Below are positions 10,477 through 17,855 of a stretch of DNA of 42,686 nucleotides, in pieces; the stretch's first letter is position 1; the number at the start of each line of letters is the position of its first letter. Made by a program: the position numbers and the translations under genes. The notes beneath the pieces are model-generated. The model ran no database searches, was not told where the DNA came from, and was given only the letters and a program-made list of their open reading frames with translations. Source of the stretch: JAEZDC01 sp036676415 (GTDB lineage: Bacteria > Bacteroidota > Bacteroidia > Chitinophagales > Chitinophagaceae); NCBI GenBank assembly GCA_036676415.1, contig JAKFCX010000042.1, positions 1 through 42,686 of the forward strand. Reading direction: 5' to 3'.

Positions 10477-10857
10477 TTACTTCTTCGCTTTTTCTTTCTT
10501 CGTTCCGTATTTAGAACGGCTCTGCTTACGGTCTTTTACACCGGCAGTATCCAGAGAACCACGAACAATGTGGTAACGAACACCTGGTAAATCTTTCACA
10601 CGACCACCACGGATCAATACGATCGAGTGCTCCTGTAAATTGTGACCCTCACCAGGTATATAAGCGATAACCTCGATCTTGTTGGTCAAACGTACTTTCG
10701 CCACCTTACGTAAAGCCGAGTTTGGCTTCTTAGGTGTTGTGGTATACACCCTTGTACAAACTCCACGACGTTGAGGACAAGCATCTAAAGCTCTTGATTT
10801 GCTTTTTGCTCTGATGATTTCCCGGCCTTTTCTTACCAGCTGCTGTATTGTAGGCAT
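10477..10857 (-). CDS. rpsL: 30S ribosomal protein S12
   Basis: A 126-residue S12, a decoding-centre protein of the small subunit. The signature T-T-T-P-K-K-P-N-S-A-L-R-K sits at residues 39-51 and G-R-V-K-D-L-P-G-V-R at 85-94. Lys43 and Lys88, where streptomycin-resistance substitutions usually occur, are both wild type, and Asp89, the usual methylthiolation site, is present. It is the first gene of the rpsL-rpsG operon, about 40 bases downstream of a clear Bacteroidota promoter. The lysine-rich tail is normal for S12. Confidence 0.98.
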   Translation of the reverse strand: MPTIQQLVRKGREIIRAKSKSRALDACPQRRGVCTRVYTTTPKKPNSALRKVAKVRLTNKIEVIAYIPGEGHNLQEHSIVLIRGGRVKDLPGVRYHIVRGSLDTAGVKDRKQSRSKYGTKKEKAKK

Positions 10858-10896
10858 TATTGAACCTTTTTAATTTATCCCATTTTTTTGGGACGG

Positions 10897-10928
10897 CAAA
10901 GGTAACAGGAGGAAAGGGAAATTCCAAA
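10897..10928 (-). promoter_or_regulatory. Bacteroidota-type promoter of rpsL-rpsG
   Basis: On the minus strand TTTG (10925-10928), a 20-nt spacer and TACCTTTG (10897-10904) fit the Bacteroidota sigma-ABfr consensus (TTTG, about 19 nt, TAnnTTTG). The predicted start leaves a leader of roughly 35 nt before the rpsL ATG at 10857. The same TACCTTTGCCG string occurs at the yidC promoter. Confidence 0.8.
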
Positions 10929-10985
10929 AAACCGGAAAAGGAATTTGCTAAAATTCGCAAACTAGGGTGTGAGGGAGGCTTAATT

Positions 10986-11420
10986 TTACCTGATAATACC
11001 CAAAGCGATCACTTCATTACCGTTCCGAACCATTAAACGATAGCCGGATTTTTGAAACAGTTCCTCAGCTTTCAGCATTTTACCGGTAGTGTGTTCCTTT
11101 ACATCCACCGTTTCTGAATAACCGATTACTGCATTTACATCTTCCAGCGAAACATAACAGTTATTATTATCGGCAAAACAAACCGTTGCGGCATACCTTG
11201 TTCCGTAAACATTGCTTTTTTTAAGCATATCTACTGTAATGATTGTCTTTTCCTCTTTGTTGGTTCCTATCGTGAACATTCCTGCCGTATCGCCTGAAGA
11301 TGTTTTTAGCAGGTATGATCGAACCTCCGGGGCCGGAAGTTTAGCATAGGTTGTTGCTTCCTTTGTGCAGGAAGTGATGAATAAGCATATAATTGATAAG
11401 AGGAGTAAAATTGATCTCAT
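10986..11420 (-). CDS. Small lipoprotein of unknown function
   Basis: A 144-residue protein starting with a lipoprotein signal peptide whose lipobox ends I-T-S-C (Cys18), so it is predicted to be lipid-anchored at the inner or outer membrane facing the periplasm. The mature part is mostly beta-strand with Y-V-S-L-E-D-V-N and a C-terminal E-V-I-A-L-G-I. I do not recognise a family. It lies downstream of ilvE on the same strand, but a strong terminator (11483-11514) separates the two, so it is probably transcribed on its own. Confidence 0.75.
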   Translation of the reverse strand: MRSILLLLSIICLFITSCTKEATTYAKLPAPEVRSYLLKTSSGDTAGMFTIGTNKEEKTIITVDMLKKSNVYGTRYAATVCFADNNNCYVSLEDVNAVIGYSETVDVKEHTTGKMLKAEELFQKSGYRLMVRNGNEVIALGIIR

Positions 11421-11482
11421 GTATCGCCTAAATGGTTTTCCAGACTGTAAACGAAAAGAATACCATAAAGATTATTTACCCT

Positions 11483-11514
11483 AAAAAAAGAAGCTCCGCC
11501 GTTGGCAGAGCTTC
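11483..11514 (-). terminator. Rho-independent terminator of ilvE
   Basis: An 11-bp stem (GAAGCTCCGCC at 11490-11500 with GGCAGAGCTTC at 11504-11514, one G-U pair) and a 3-nt loop, followed in the minus direction by seven T (plus-strand A at 11483-11489). It lies 23 bases after the ilvE stop. Confidence 0.85.
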
Positions 11515-11537
11515 AGAAATAAATGAATGGTAAGTGA

Positions 11538-12602
11538 TTATATCTTATACATCCAACCGTATTTATCTGCTGCCTTACCTTCTCTTATATCGGTAAGTAG
11601 CTTTTTAAGTTGGGGAGCAGTTCTGGAATTTTCCACATCAAACTCCATTACATAATCTTTATAACGCAATTCTTTGATCTGTGTAATGGTTGCTGCAGTA
11701 CCGGTTCCGAAAACCTCGTACAGTAATCCTGCTTTATGTGCATCGATCAGGTCATCCACGCTGATTCTCTTTTCTTCTACCTTAAAGCCCATTTCTTTTA
11801 AAATGGTCATGGCGCTGTCTCTTGTAACACCACCAAGGATTGTTCCTTCATCGAGTGAAGGGGTGATTGCCGTATCTCCAATAATGAAGAAGACGTTCAT
11901 GGTGCCTATCTCCTGTACATATTTGTGCTCGATGGCATCTGTCCATAATACCTGGTCATAACCATTTTTCTTCGCTTCAGCCGTAGCAAACATGCTGGCA
12001 CCATAGTTACCTGCAGCTTTCGCCTGGCCAACTCCACCTGGTGCAGCTCTAACATATTTTTCCTCTACATAGATGCGGATCGGTTGATTATAATAAGGAC
12101 CTGCCGGGCTTAGAATGATCATGAATTTATAGGAATCAGAAGGCTTCACACCAATCACAGGGTCAGACGAGAACATAAATGGCCTGATGTATAAAGAATG
12201 ATCTTTATTCTGTGGTATCCAGCTCTTATCAATATCTACCAGCATTCTCATTCCTTCCATAAAAATATCTTCCGGAACTGTTGGCATCTGCATTCTTTCT
12301 GCAGAAAGGTTAAACCGTTTGAAATTGTCTTTCGGACGGAAAATGAAAGCATTTCCTTCATCATCTTTATACGCTTTGATGCCTTCGAAAATGGCCTGGC
12401 CATAATGCAATGCTGCAGTAGATGGTTCTAAAAGCAAAGGCTGGTATGGTTTGATCTCGATGTTTTTCCATTCACCATTTTCATAATCAGCTTCTAACAT
12501 ATGATCCGTGTAATACCTGCCAAACGGAATGTTCTCTAAGCTCATTTCGTTTAGTTTGCTTCGCTCTACTCGTGTAATATTTATGTCCAATGCAGCCACC
12601 AT
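11538..12602 (-). CDS. ilvE: Branched-chain amino acid aminotransferase
   Basis: A class IV PLP-dependent transaminase that interconverts Leu, Ile and Val with their 2-oxoacids using glutamate/2-oxoglutarate. Diagnostic segments are H-Y-G-Q-A-I-F-E-G-I-K-A-Y near residue 66, the PLP-lysine region G-G-V-G-Q-A-K-A-A-G-N-Y (Lys near 195), Q-E-I-G-T-M-N-V-F-F and G-T-G-T-A-A near the end. Length (354) fits the BCAT family. The frame extends to 12632, but homologs begin close to V-A-A-L-D-I-N, so I chose the ATG at 12602. It is divergent from the gene at 12676 and has its own terminator downstream. Confidence 0.93.
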   Translation of the reverse strand: MVAALDINITRVERSKLNEMSLENIPFGRYYTDHMLEADYENGEWKNIEIKPYQPLLLEPSTAALHYGQAIFEGIKAYKDDEGNAFIFRPKDNFKRFNLSAERMQMPTVPEDIFMEGMRMLVDIDKSWIPQNKDHSLYIRPFMFSSDPVIGVKPSDSYKFMIILSPAGPYYNQPIRIYVEEKYVRAAPGGVGQAKAAGNYGASMFATAEAKKNGYDQVLWTDAIEHKYVQEIGTMNVFFIIGDTAITPSLDEGTILGGVTRDSAMTILKEMGFKVEEKRISVDDLIDAHKAGLLYEVFGTGTAATITQIKELRYKDYVMEFDVENSRTAPQLKKLLTDIREGKAADKYGWMYKI

Positions 12603-12675
12603 AACGTATATATTTGATGCAAATAAACACAAAAAAACTACGCCAAAAGCTAACGCTTGTTAATATTTGATTAGA

Positions 12676-13263
12676 ATGAATTCGGAGAAAATAATACTGC
12701 CTGATTTTTTACTGGCTGATCTTTACAAAGACAGTTTAGTGGTGATTGATAACGAGATACATGCCCCAAAAAAACGCAATAACAGGCAGGATACTGCAAC
12801 AAAAGAAGAGATGATTCTCGTCAACCCTGTTGCCATTAAAAATACCGATGCAGCAGTTGCTAAACCGCTGGCATATCTCGGTAATAATAAAAAAAATATC
12901 AGCATTGTTGTAAATGACCCAACAGCCATTCACCTGGATGATACTTCACTTGAAATTTTGTCGGCAATACTCAATGCCTGCAAACTCAATCTTGCTGATG
13001 TTGCCATCATTAATAAACACAACCAGGAAGTAAACAACGTTATCCTGAAAAAAGAAACGACTCCGGCCGTTGTGTTATTGTTTGGAGTAGAAACGGCATC
13101 CATTGGTTTGCCTTTCAGCATACCTGATTATAAAGTGCAGCAGTTTGATAATTGTTCTTATATCCAATCTGCATCTCTCACTAAAATGACAGGCAGCAGC
13201 ACAGCAGCAAAACTGGAGAAAAGTAAACTATGGGTTTGTTTAAAAAACCTTTTTGGCATATGA
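12676..13263 (+). CDS. Conserved protein, possibly HolD/uracil-DNA-glycosylase-fold related
   Basis: A 195-residue cytoplasmic protein with no signal peptide; the ATG at 12676 is preferred over the TTG at 12667. I do not firmly recognise it. The middle and C-terminal parts follow an order seen in the DNA polymerase III psi subunit (HolD) and other UDG-fold proteins: strand I-S-I-V-V-N-D, helix L-E-I-L-S-A-I-L-N-A-C-K-L, strand D-V-A-I-I-N, strand A-V-V-L-L-F-G-V-E, and a final helix K-S-K-L-W-V-C-L-K-N-L-F. Residues 33-50 look disordered and charged. Its stop overlaps the rdgB start (ATGA), so the two are translationally coupled, which fits a replication or nucleotide-hygiene link. The HolD assignment is inference only. 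Confidence 0.7.
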   Translation: MNSEKIILPDFLLADLYKDSLVVIDNEIHAPKKRNNRQDTATKEEMILVNPVAIKNTDAAVAKPLAYLGNNKKNISIVVNDPTAIHLDDTSLEILSAILNACKLNLADVAIINKHNQEVNNVILKKETTPAVVLLFGVETASIGLPFSIPDYKVQQFDNCSYIQSASLTKMTGSSTAAKLEKSKLWVCLKNLFGI

Positions 13264-13841
13264 GCACATTGATCTTTGCAACAAATAACCAGCATAAAGT
13301 TGCTGAAATAAGAAAAGTAACGGGCAACAAATTCAACATCATTACATTGAAAGAAGCAGGTATTGATATTGATATACCCGAACCACATGATACGTTAGAG
13401 GCAAATGCCGTTGAAAAAGCAACAACGATCTACAATTTATCAAAAACAAATGTGTTTAGTGAAGATACCGGGCTTGAAGTAAAAGCATTAAATGGTGAGC
13501 CTGGTGTGAAGAGTGCCAGGTATGCAGGTGATGAAAAAAATTTCCAGGGCAATATTGATAAGTTACTACATAACCTCGAACCACATACAGATAAAACAGC
13601 CAGGTTCAGAACAGTGATCTGTTTGATCTGGAACGATGAACAACATTTGTTTGAGGGTATCTGCGAAGGAACGATCATACACGATCAGCGTGGTGAAAAA
13701 GGATTTGGTTATGATCCTGTTTTTATTCCATCAGGAAGTGATAAAACTTTTGCTGAGATGCGTATGGAAGAGAAAAATGTTTTCAGCCACAGGAGAAAAG
13801 CAACAGATAAACTGATCGGATTTCTGAAATCAGTTGGATAA
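13260..13841 (+). CDS. rdgB: XTP/dITP diphosphatase (non-canonical purine NTP pyrophosphatase)
   Basis: A 193-residue HAM1/RdgB family enzyme that hydrolyses dITP, XTP and related deaminated nucleotides to the monophosphate and PPi, keeping them out of DNA and RNA. Motifs: F-A-T-N-N-Q-H-K-V-A-E at the N-terminus (substrate recognition), F-S-E-D-T-G-L-E-V (catalytic acidic residues, near 64-72), G-F-G-Y-D-P-V-F near 150, and F-S-H-R near the end. The frame is open to 13230, but the ATG at 13260 places the family motif at the usual distance and gives a 4-base ATGA overlap with the upstream gene. Confidence 0.95.
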   Translation: MSTLIFATNNQHKVAEIRKVTGNKFNIITLKEAGIDIDIPEPHDTLEANAVEKATTIYNLSKTNVFSEDTGLEVKALNGEPGVKSARYAGDEKNFQGNIDKLLHNLEPHTDKTARFRTVICLIWNDEQHLFEGICEGTIIHDQRGEKGFGYDPVFIPSGSDKTFAEMRMEEKNVFSHRRKATDKLIGFLKSVG

Positions 13842-13879
13842 CTGATAATAGCTGATAGTTTAAAAAAATAAACATCTAT

Positions 13880-13902
13880 CGTCATTGCGAGGCACGAAGC
13901 AA
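13880..13902. repeat. Short intergenic repeat copy (CGTCATTGCGAGG type)
   Basis: The sequence starting CGTCATTGCGAGGCACGAAG between rdgB and the next gene resembles an intergenic repeat I recall from Bacteroidota genomes. A second, inverted copy of its 10-base core (CGCAATGACG) lies at 29574-29583 in this window. Copy number outside the window cannot be judged. Confidence 0.5.
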
Positions 13903-13925
13903 ACCCAAACTTCAATAGCTGCAAC

Positions 13926-14204
13926 ATGAACACCAGAAAAGTAAACGAATTTAAAATACTAGGTCTGGCCGCTGTTTTCTTTTCGCTCACGATGGCTTTG
14001 CGAACATTTCGTTTATATCGGAAATTGGTTGAGCAAAATATCCTTGAGGAAGAAACAAATTTTTATCTCATATTAAGCATTGGATTTTTACTACTTCTCT
14101 GTGCAGCAATTATTGGTTTAGCGAAAGGCAAAAGATTTATCGTGTTTTTTGTTCTCGGCTTGACCAGCATATTAACCCTCATCGAAATATTTTATCTTCG
14201 GTAA
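13926..14204 (+). CDS. Small integral membrane protein, unknown function
   Basis: A 92-residue protein with three predicted transmembrane segments, around residues 10-26, 45-65 and 70-90, linked by short charged loops (R-L-Y-R-K-L and A-K-G-K-R). No catalytic motif is visible and I do not recognise a family. It lies between rdgB and a thioesterase gene on the same strand, but a repeat upstream and a tandem repeat downstream suggest it is not tightly coupled to either. Confidence 0.6.
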   Translation: MNTRKVNEFKILGLAAVFFSLTMALRTFRLYRKLVEQNILEEETNFYLILSIGFLLLLCAAIIGLAKGKRFIVFFVLGLTSILTLIEIFYLR

Positions 14205-14210
14205 GCACAC

Positions 14211-14238
14211 CATTCACCATTCACCATTCACCATTCAC
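14211..14238. repeat. Tandem repeat (CATTCAC)x4
   Basis: Four perfect head-to-tail copies of the 7-mer CATTCAC end three bases before the ATG of the thioesterase gene at 14242. The array occupies the place of the ribosome binding site, so copy-number change could alter its expression. It may equally be a neutral slippage product. Confidence 0.85.
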
Positions 14239-14241
14239 CCA

Positions 14242-14679
14242 ATGAACCGCATCAAAATAGAACTCCCTCGAACCTTTCCTTTCAGCACAAAGATCAAAAT
14301 ACGTATCACGGATCTTAATTACGGTGGTCATGTTGGTAATGATAGTTTTCTTTCACTCATCCATGAAGCAAGGCAACAGTTCCTGAGGTTTTACGGTTAC
14401 GAAGAATTGAAATTTGAAGGTGTTGGATTGATTATGGCTGATGCAGCACTTGAATACAAAGCAGAATTAAACTATGGTGATGAAGTGGAGATATTTGTTA
14501 CAGCAACTGATTTTACAACAAGAGGATTTGACCTGTATTACAAAATAGAACTTGAAGGAAACATTATTGCTTGTAAAGCGAAAACAGGTATGCTGTGTTT
14601 TGATTATGAAAAGAAGAAAGTGGTGAGTGTGCCAATAGCAGCTAAGGAAAAAATTCAATCTTTAAGATCAGCGAACTAA
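14242..14679 (+). CDS. Hot-dog fold acyl-CoA thioesterase (4HBT family)
   Basis: A 145-residue single hot-dog protein. The segment D-L-N-Y-G-G-H-V-G-N-D-S-F-L (about residues 24-37) followed by H-E-A-R matches the 4HBT signature, where the Asp and the later Glu-Ala-Arg helix belong to the active-site region. The later strands (A-L-E-Y-K-A-E-L-N-Y-G-D-E-V-E-I) are typical of the fold. It probably hydrolyses acyl-CoA in the cytoplasm; the substrate cannot be told. The start codon follows directly on a heptamer repeat. It converges with aroE, with 15 bases between the stops. Confidence 0.85.
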   Translation: MNRIKIELPRTFPFSTKIKIRITDLNYGGHVGNDSFLSLIHEARQQFLRFYGYEELKFEGVGLIMADAALEYKAELNYGDEVEIFVTATDFTTRGFDLYYKIELEGNIIACKAKTGMLCFDYEKKKVVSVPIAAKEKIQSLRSAN

Positions 14680-14694
14680 CGCCATCATCACTTC

Positions 14695-15435
14695 TTATCT
14701 TTCGTTCCAAATTTTCCAGTTCTCTTCAGCCTGCACCACAAGCATTTCATATCCATTGCAAATAACAGCTCCTTGTTGTTTTCCCTTTTGCAGGAATGTT
14801 GTTATCGTGGGATTGTACACCAGGTCAAATAAATAATGCTGTGGTGTGATGTAATGGTAGGGAATGTCAGGATATTCTTCGTTATTGGGGTAAGTACCTA
14901 ATGGTGTGCAATTAATGATCACCGTGTGATCCTGGAATAATGCTTCTGCTAATGCCTTATATGAAATTGTCTTCGGTTGTATTTCCTTCTTCCTGGAAAC
15001 AAATAAATAGTCAATACCAAGCTTACCAAGCACATAAGCCACAGCATTGGCACCACCACCGGTGCCTAAGATCAATGCTTTTGTATGGTGGGGTTGAAGA
15101 TGTTTAGTAAATGAAATTTCAAAACCGGTAACATCTGTATTGTATCCTTTGAGCTTACCGTCTTCAATCTTCACACAGTTGCATGCTACCATTTGTCTCA
15201 CTGCATCTGTTCCCTCATCTAACAAACGAATGATCTTTTTTTTATAAGGAATTGTCACGGCAAATCCTTCCAGGTTTGGATGATCATTGATCAATTGCCG
15301 CACTTCATCAATATTTTTTAGCGGGAAATTTTCAAATGCACAGTCCTGTATAGCTTCCTGATCAAACTTCTCATCAAAATATTTTTTTGAGAAGCTGTGC
15401 GTTAATGGAAAGCCTACCAGGCCAAACAATCTCAT
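14695..15435 (-). CDS. aroE: Shikimate dehydrogenase
   Basis: A 246-residue enzyme that reduces 3-dehydroshikimate to shikimate with NADPH in the aromatic amino acid pathway. The N-terminus G-F-P-L-T-H-S-F-S-K holds the two substrate-binding serines; T-I-P-Y-K-K-K carries the catalytic Lys; C-N-C-V-K and G-Y-N-T-D carry the partner Asn and Asp; L-G-T-G-G-G-A-N-A is the NADP-binding glycine-rich loop; N-C-T-P-L-G-T and G-Y-E-M-L are also typical. The length is slightly short, as common in Bacteroidota. Its ATG overlaps the stop of the comA-like gene (ATGA), so the two form an operon. Confidence 0.95.
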   Translation of the reverse strand: MRLFGLVGFPLTHSFSKKYFDEKFDQEAIQDCAFENFPLKNIDEVRQLINDHPNLEGFAVTIPYKKKIIRLLDEGTDAVRQMVACNCVKIEDGKLKGYNTDVTGFEISFTKHLQPHHTKALILGTGGGANAVAYVLGKLGIDYLFVSRKKEIQPKTISYKALAEALFQDHTVIINCTPLGTYPNNEEYPDIPYHYITPQHYLFDLVYNPTITTFLQKGKQQGAVICNGYEMLVVQAEENWKIWNER

Positions 15436-16205
15436 GCACCTTCTGCTTTATCGAGGTATAGATGGAAAGTATCCCCTCTTAATCCTATTCTCATTGCCTC
15501 CAGTGGAATCATTTCATTTGGTGCGATATTACCGAGGTTTACGTTGCACCCGATCAGCTCAAGGAAATACAATTGCTGTGCTTTTTGTGGTGCCTCCCAG
15601 ATGATCTTCTCTTCCGGTATCTGCGTTAATATTTCCTGTACAAGACCTTCTCTTACCTCACCACTGCCCCTGTAAATACCTACGTTACCTGCTTCTCTTG
15701 CCTCAGCAATTACGTAAGTAGAACCAGCTTCCAGTTCAGCTCTCATCAATTCGATCCATTTGTATGGAGGAATAATATGTGCAGCATCTTTGCTACCCAC
15801 CTCACTTAATACCGTTCCGTATTTGGTGAGCTTTTCAATATATCCACACTTCTCTGCATGTGGTATAGTAATAGAACCATCACTCACCTCCATATACTCA
15901 ATGCCAAAATCTTTGCATACAGCTATATAATCATCAAACTGGTTGCGGATCAAAAAGGCTTCGAATAAAGTACCTCCGAAATATACAGGCAGGTCATATG
16001 AACGATACACTTCAATCTTCTCCCTTAGGTTAGGAGTTACGAATGAAGTACCAAAGCCCAGCTTCACAATATCAACATGCGGATGCGCCACACTTAAAAA
16101 ATTCTGCGCTTCCGTAACACTAAGGCCTTTATCCATTACCATGGTGATACCTGATTTCCTTGGCTTTGGATGTCTGTGGGGTATTTGAGTGAGATTAAAA
16201 TTCAT
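15432..16205 (-). CDS. Phosphosulfolactate synthase-like protein (ComA family)
   Basis: A 257-residue TIM-barrel protein of the ComA family. In methanogens ComA adds sulfite to phosphoenolpyruvate to give phosphosulfolactate, the first step of coenzyme M synthesis. Family segments: R-K-S-G-I-T-M-V-M-D-K-G, D-I-V-K-L-G-F-G-T-S, Y-F-G-G-T-L-F-E, M-E-V-S-D-G-S-I, L-S-E-V-G-S-K-D and I-A-E-A-R-E-A-G-N-V-G-I. A non-methanogen would use the product differently; a sulfolactate or sulfonolipid role is possible but not shown. Translationally coupled to aroE, whose pathway also draws on phosphoenolpyruvate. The family call is firm, the pathway is inference. Confidence 0.88.
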   Translation of the reverse strand: MNFNLTQIPHRHPKPRKSGITMVMDKGLSVTEAQNFLSVAHPHVDIVKLGFGTSFVTPNLREKIEVYRSYDLPVYFGGTLFEAFLIRNQFDDYIAVCKDFGIEYMEVSDGSITIPHAEKCGYIEKLTKYGTVLSEVGSKDAAHIIPPYKWIELMRAELEAGSTYVIAEAREAGNVGIYRGSGEVREGLVQEILTQIPEEKIIWEAPQKAQQLYFLELIGCNVNLGNIAPNEMIPLEAMRIGLRGDTFHLYLDKAEGA

Positions 16206-16228
16206 GATCGGTTTTGATTGCTTGGCGG

Positions 16229-16236
16229 CAAAAATA
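16229..16236 (-). promoter_or_regulatory. Possible -7 box of the comA-aroE operon
   Basis: The minus strand reads TATTTTTG followed by CCGCC, matching TAnnTTTG, about 24 bases before the ATG at 16205. No good TTG partner is seen at the expected distance, so this is a partial match. Confidence 0.45.
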
Positions 16237-16298
16237 AGTGAATCAGTTTAGAGTTCTCATGATTGTCCTCAGTACACGCTTAACGCTCAACTCTCCAC

Positions 16299-17720
16299 TC
16301 AGATCTTTCTCCCTTTCTTATACCTCGCAACAATATCAACCACCTGGTTGTTTTGTAAAATAGCAGGATTGATTTCTACCAGCTTCTTTAAAAGCTTAGG
16401 CGACTTTTCCATTGCTTTTTCCAATTGCAATAAAGCCTCTTTTGATCTGCCCAATGCAAATAATGCAGCTACGTAGTAAAAAATGAATATCGATTTTTCA
16501 GTGATCTTCATGGCTGCCTCGCATTGTTCTACAGCTTCTTCATAAAACTCACCTTTGTATAAACATTTGATCAGTGCTTCCCATCCTGCTTTGTTCTTCG
16601 GCTTTAATCTTACCACGTTGCCGAAATACTGTATCGCTTCTTTGTAACGGTCCAGTTGCAACATACATTCACCCATGGCAAGATTATAATCCGGGAGATT
16701 GCGATGGATTTTCATTGCATTTTCAAGATTCTTAATGGCATTGCTCCACTGGTTTTCCAGCATGTAGGTAACGGCTATCTTATAATGCAGCTTACTGTCT
16801 TCCGGGTTTAAATGCACTGCTTTTTTATAGTGAAATCTTGCCTGTGCATAGTTATCCATCCGGTGATAACAATGGCCAATGGCTTCATAGATCACATCTT
16901 CTGGTCTTGATAATTCCAGCACTTTTTCCAATGATTCAATTGCTTCCCTGTACTTTCTGAGTCGCAGGTAAGCATCACCCATATTCCGATAGGCATAATC
17001 GAACTTTTCATCAATGGCTATGGCATACTGGTAGGCATCTATAGCTTTTTCGTACAATTTCAATCCCTGGTAAGCAGCAGCAAGATTAAACCAGGCCAGT
17101 TCACTGAAAGGATATTCTTCAATTATATGCTGGTGCAGCTTAATACTTTCTTCGTTTCGACCGGTGAAATCTGTCCAGAAGCATATTTTGTATAAAGCTT
17201 CTTCATTGGTAGCATCTTCTTCCAGTATAAGCTTCAGGCAATCAAACACTTTGTCAAATTCCTCGTAATCATCATACACATCAGCCAGTTCGAACAAAAG
17301 ATCTATTCTTTCTTCACCGTCAAATAGTTGCAGCGCTTCCTGGAGTATTTCCACTGCTTTTTCCTGCTGGTCCAATGCCAGGTAAGCATCTGTTTTTAAA
17401 ATATAGAGGTCCACATTGCTGCTGTCGAACAAAGCGGCAGATTCCAGGAGGTCAAGGGCTTCCTGGTATTTCCGGGTGGCCAGTAAAAGGTCGGCTTTTT
17501 TAATTCTTAGTTGTGAGGAATACGGAAAGTGCTCTAAACCAATCTCTACGGCTTCAATAGCCTGGTTCAGGTCGTCGTGATCGTCAAAATAATTGATAAT
17601 ACTTTCAAAGGAATCTTCTTCGAGGAAAGTGTGGCTTCGGCCGGTTTTAAGGTTCCTATAGTGCTTGAGCAACTCATTAATATCTTCTCTTTCATCTTCT
17701 TCGTTATGATCTGGCCTCAT
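16299..17720 (-). CDS. TPR-repeat protein (cytoplasmic)
   Basis: A 473-residue protein made almost wholly of tetratricopeptide repeats: about ten to eleven helical hairpins with the W/L-G-Y-A-F-A-P pattern, for example Y-R-N-M-G-D-A-Y-L-R-L-R-K-Y and Y-E-A-I-G-H-C-Y. It starts with a very acidic stretch (H-N-E-E-D-E-R-E-D). There is no signal peptide. TPR arrays are protein-interaction scaffolds; the partner is unknown. The frame extends to 17765, but the ATG at 17720 begins the conserved part. The gene is divergent from the small secreted protein gene at 17856, with a perfect palindrome between them. Confidence 0.85.
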   Translation of the reverse strand: MRPDHNEEDEREDINELLKHYRNLKTGRSHTFLEEDSFESIINYFDDHDDLNQAIEAVEIGLEHFPYSSQLRIKKADLLLATRKYQEALDLLESAALFDSSNVDLYILKTDAYLALDQQEKAVEILQEALQLFDGEERIDLLFELADVYDDYEEFDKVFDCLKLILEEDATNEEALYKICFWTDFTGRNEESIKLHQHIIEEYPFSELAWFNLAAAYQGLKLYEKAIDAYQYAIAIDEKFDYAYRNMGDAYLRLRKYREAIESLEKVLELSRPEDVIYEAIGHCYHRMDNYAQARFHYKKAVHLNPEDSKLHYKIAVTYMLENQWSNAIKNLENAMKIHRNLPDYNLAMGECMLQLDRYKEAIQYFGNVVRLKPKNKAGWEALIKCLYKGEFYEEAVEQCEAAMKITEKSIFIFYYVAALFALGRSKEALLQLEKAMEKSPKLLKKLVEINPAILQNNQVVDIVARYKKGRKI

Positions 17721-17745
17721 ACACGTTCGTTTATTGAATGTAAGC

Positions 17746-17763
17746 GGAAAAATATATTTTTCC
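17746..17763. promoter_or_regulatory. Perfect 18-bp palindrome between divergent genes
   Basis: GGAAAAATATATTTTTCC is self-complementary over its full length and lies between the TPR gene (start 17720) and the secreted protein gene (start 17856). The position would suit an operator for a dimeric regulator. AT-rich symmetry by chance is also possible. Confidence 0.35.
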
Positions 17764-17817
17764 AATTCTGATGTAACTTTTTTCTAATGTTAACGTCTTA
17801 CTAATTCAGATAGGCTG

Positions 17818-17847
17818 TTGTTAAATGTTTCAAAAACCCTATCTTTG
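17818..17847 (+). promoter_or_regulatory. Bacteroidota promoter with near-leaderless start
   Basis: TTG at 17818-17820, a 19-nt spacer and TATCTTTG at 17840-17847 form a full consensus promoter. The ATG of the downstream gene follows only 8 bases after the box, so the transcript would have a leader of a few bases at most. Confidence 0.7.
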
Positions 17848-17855
17848 TGAAAGAA

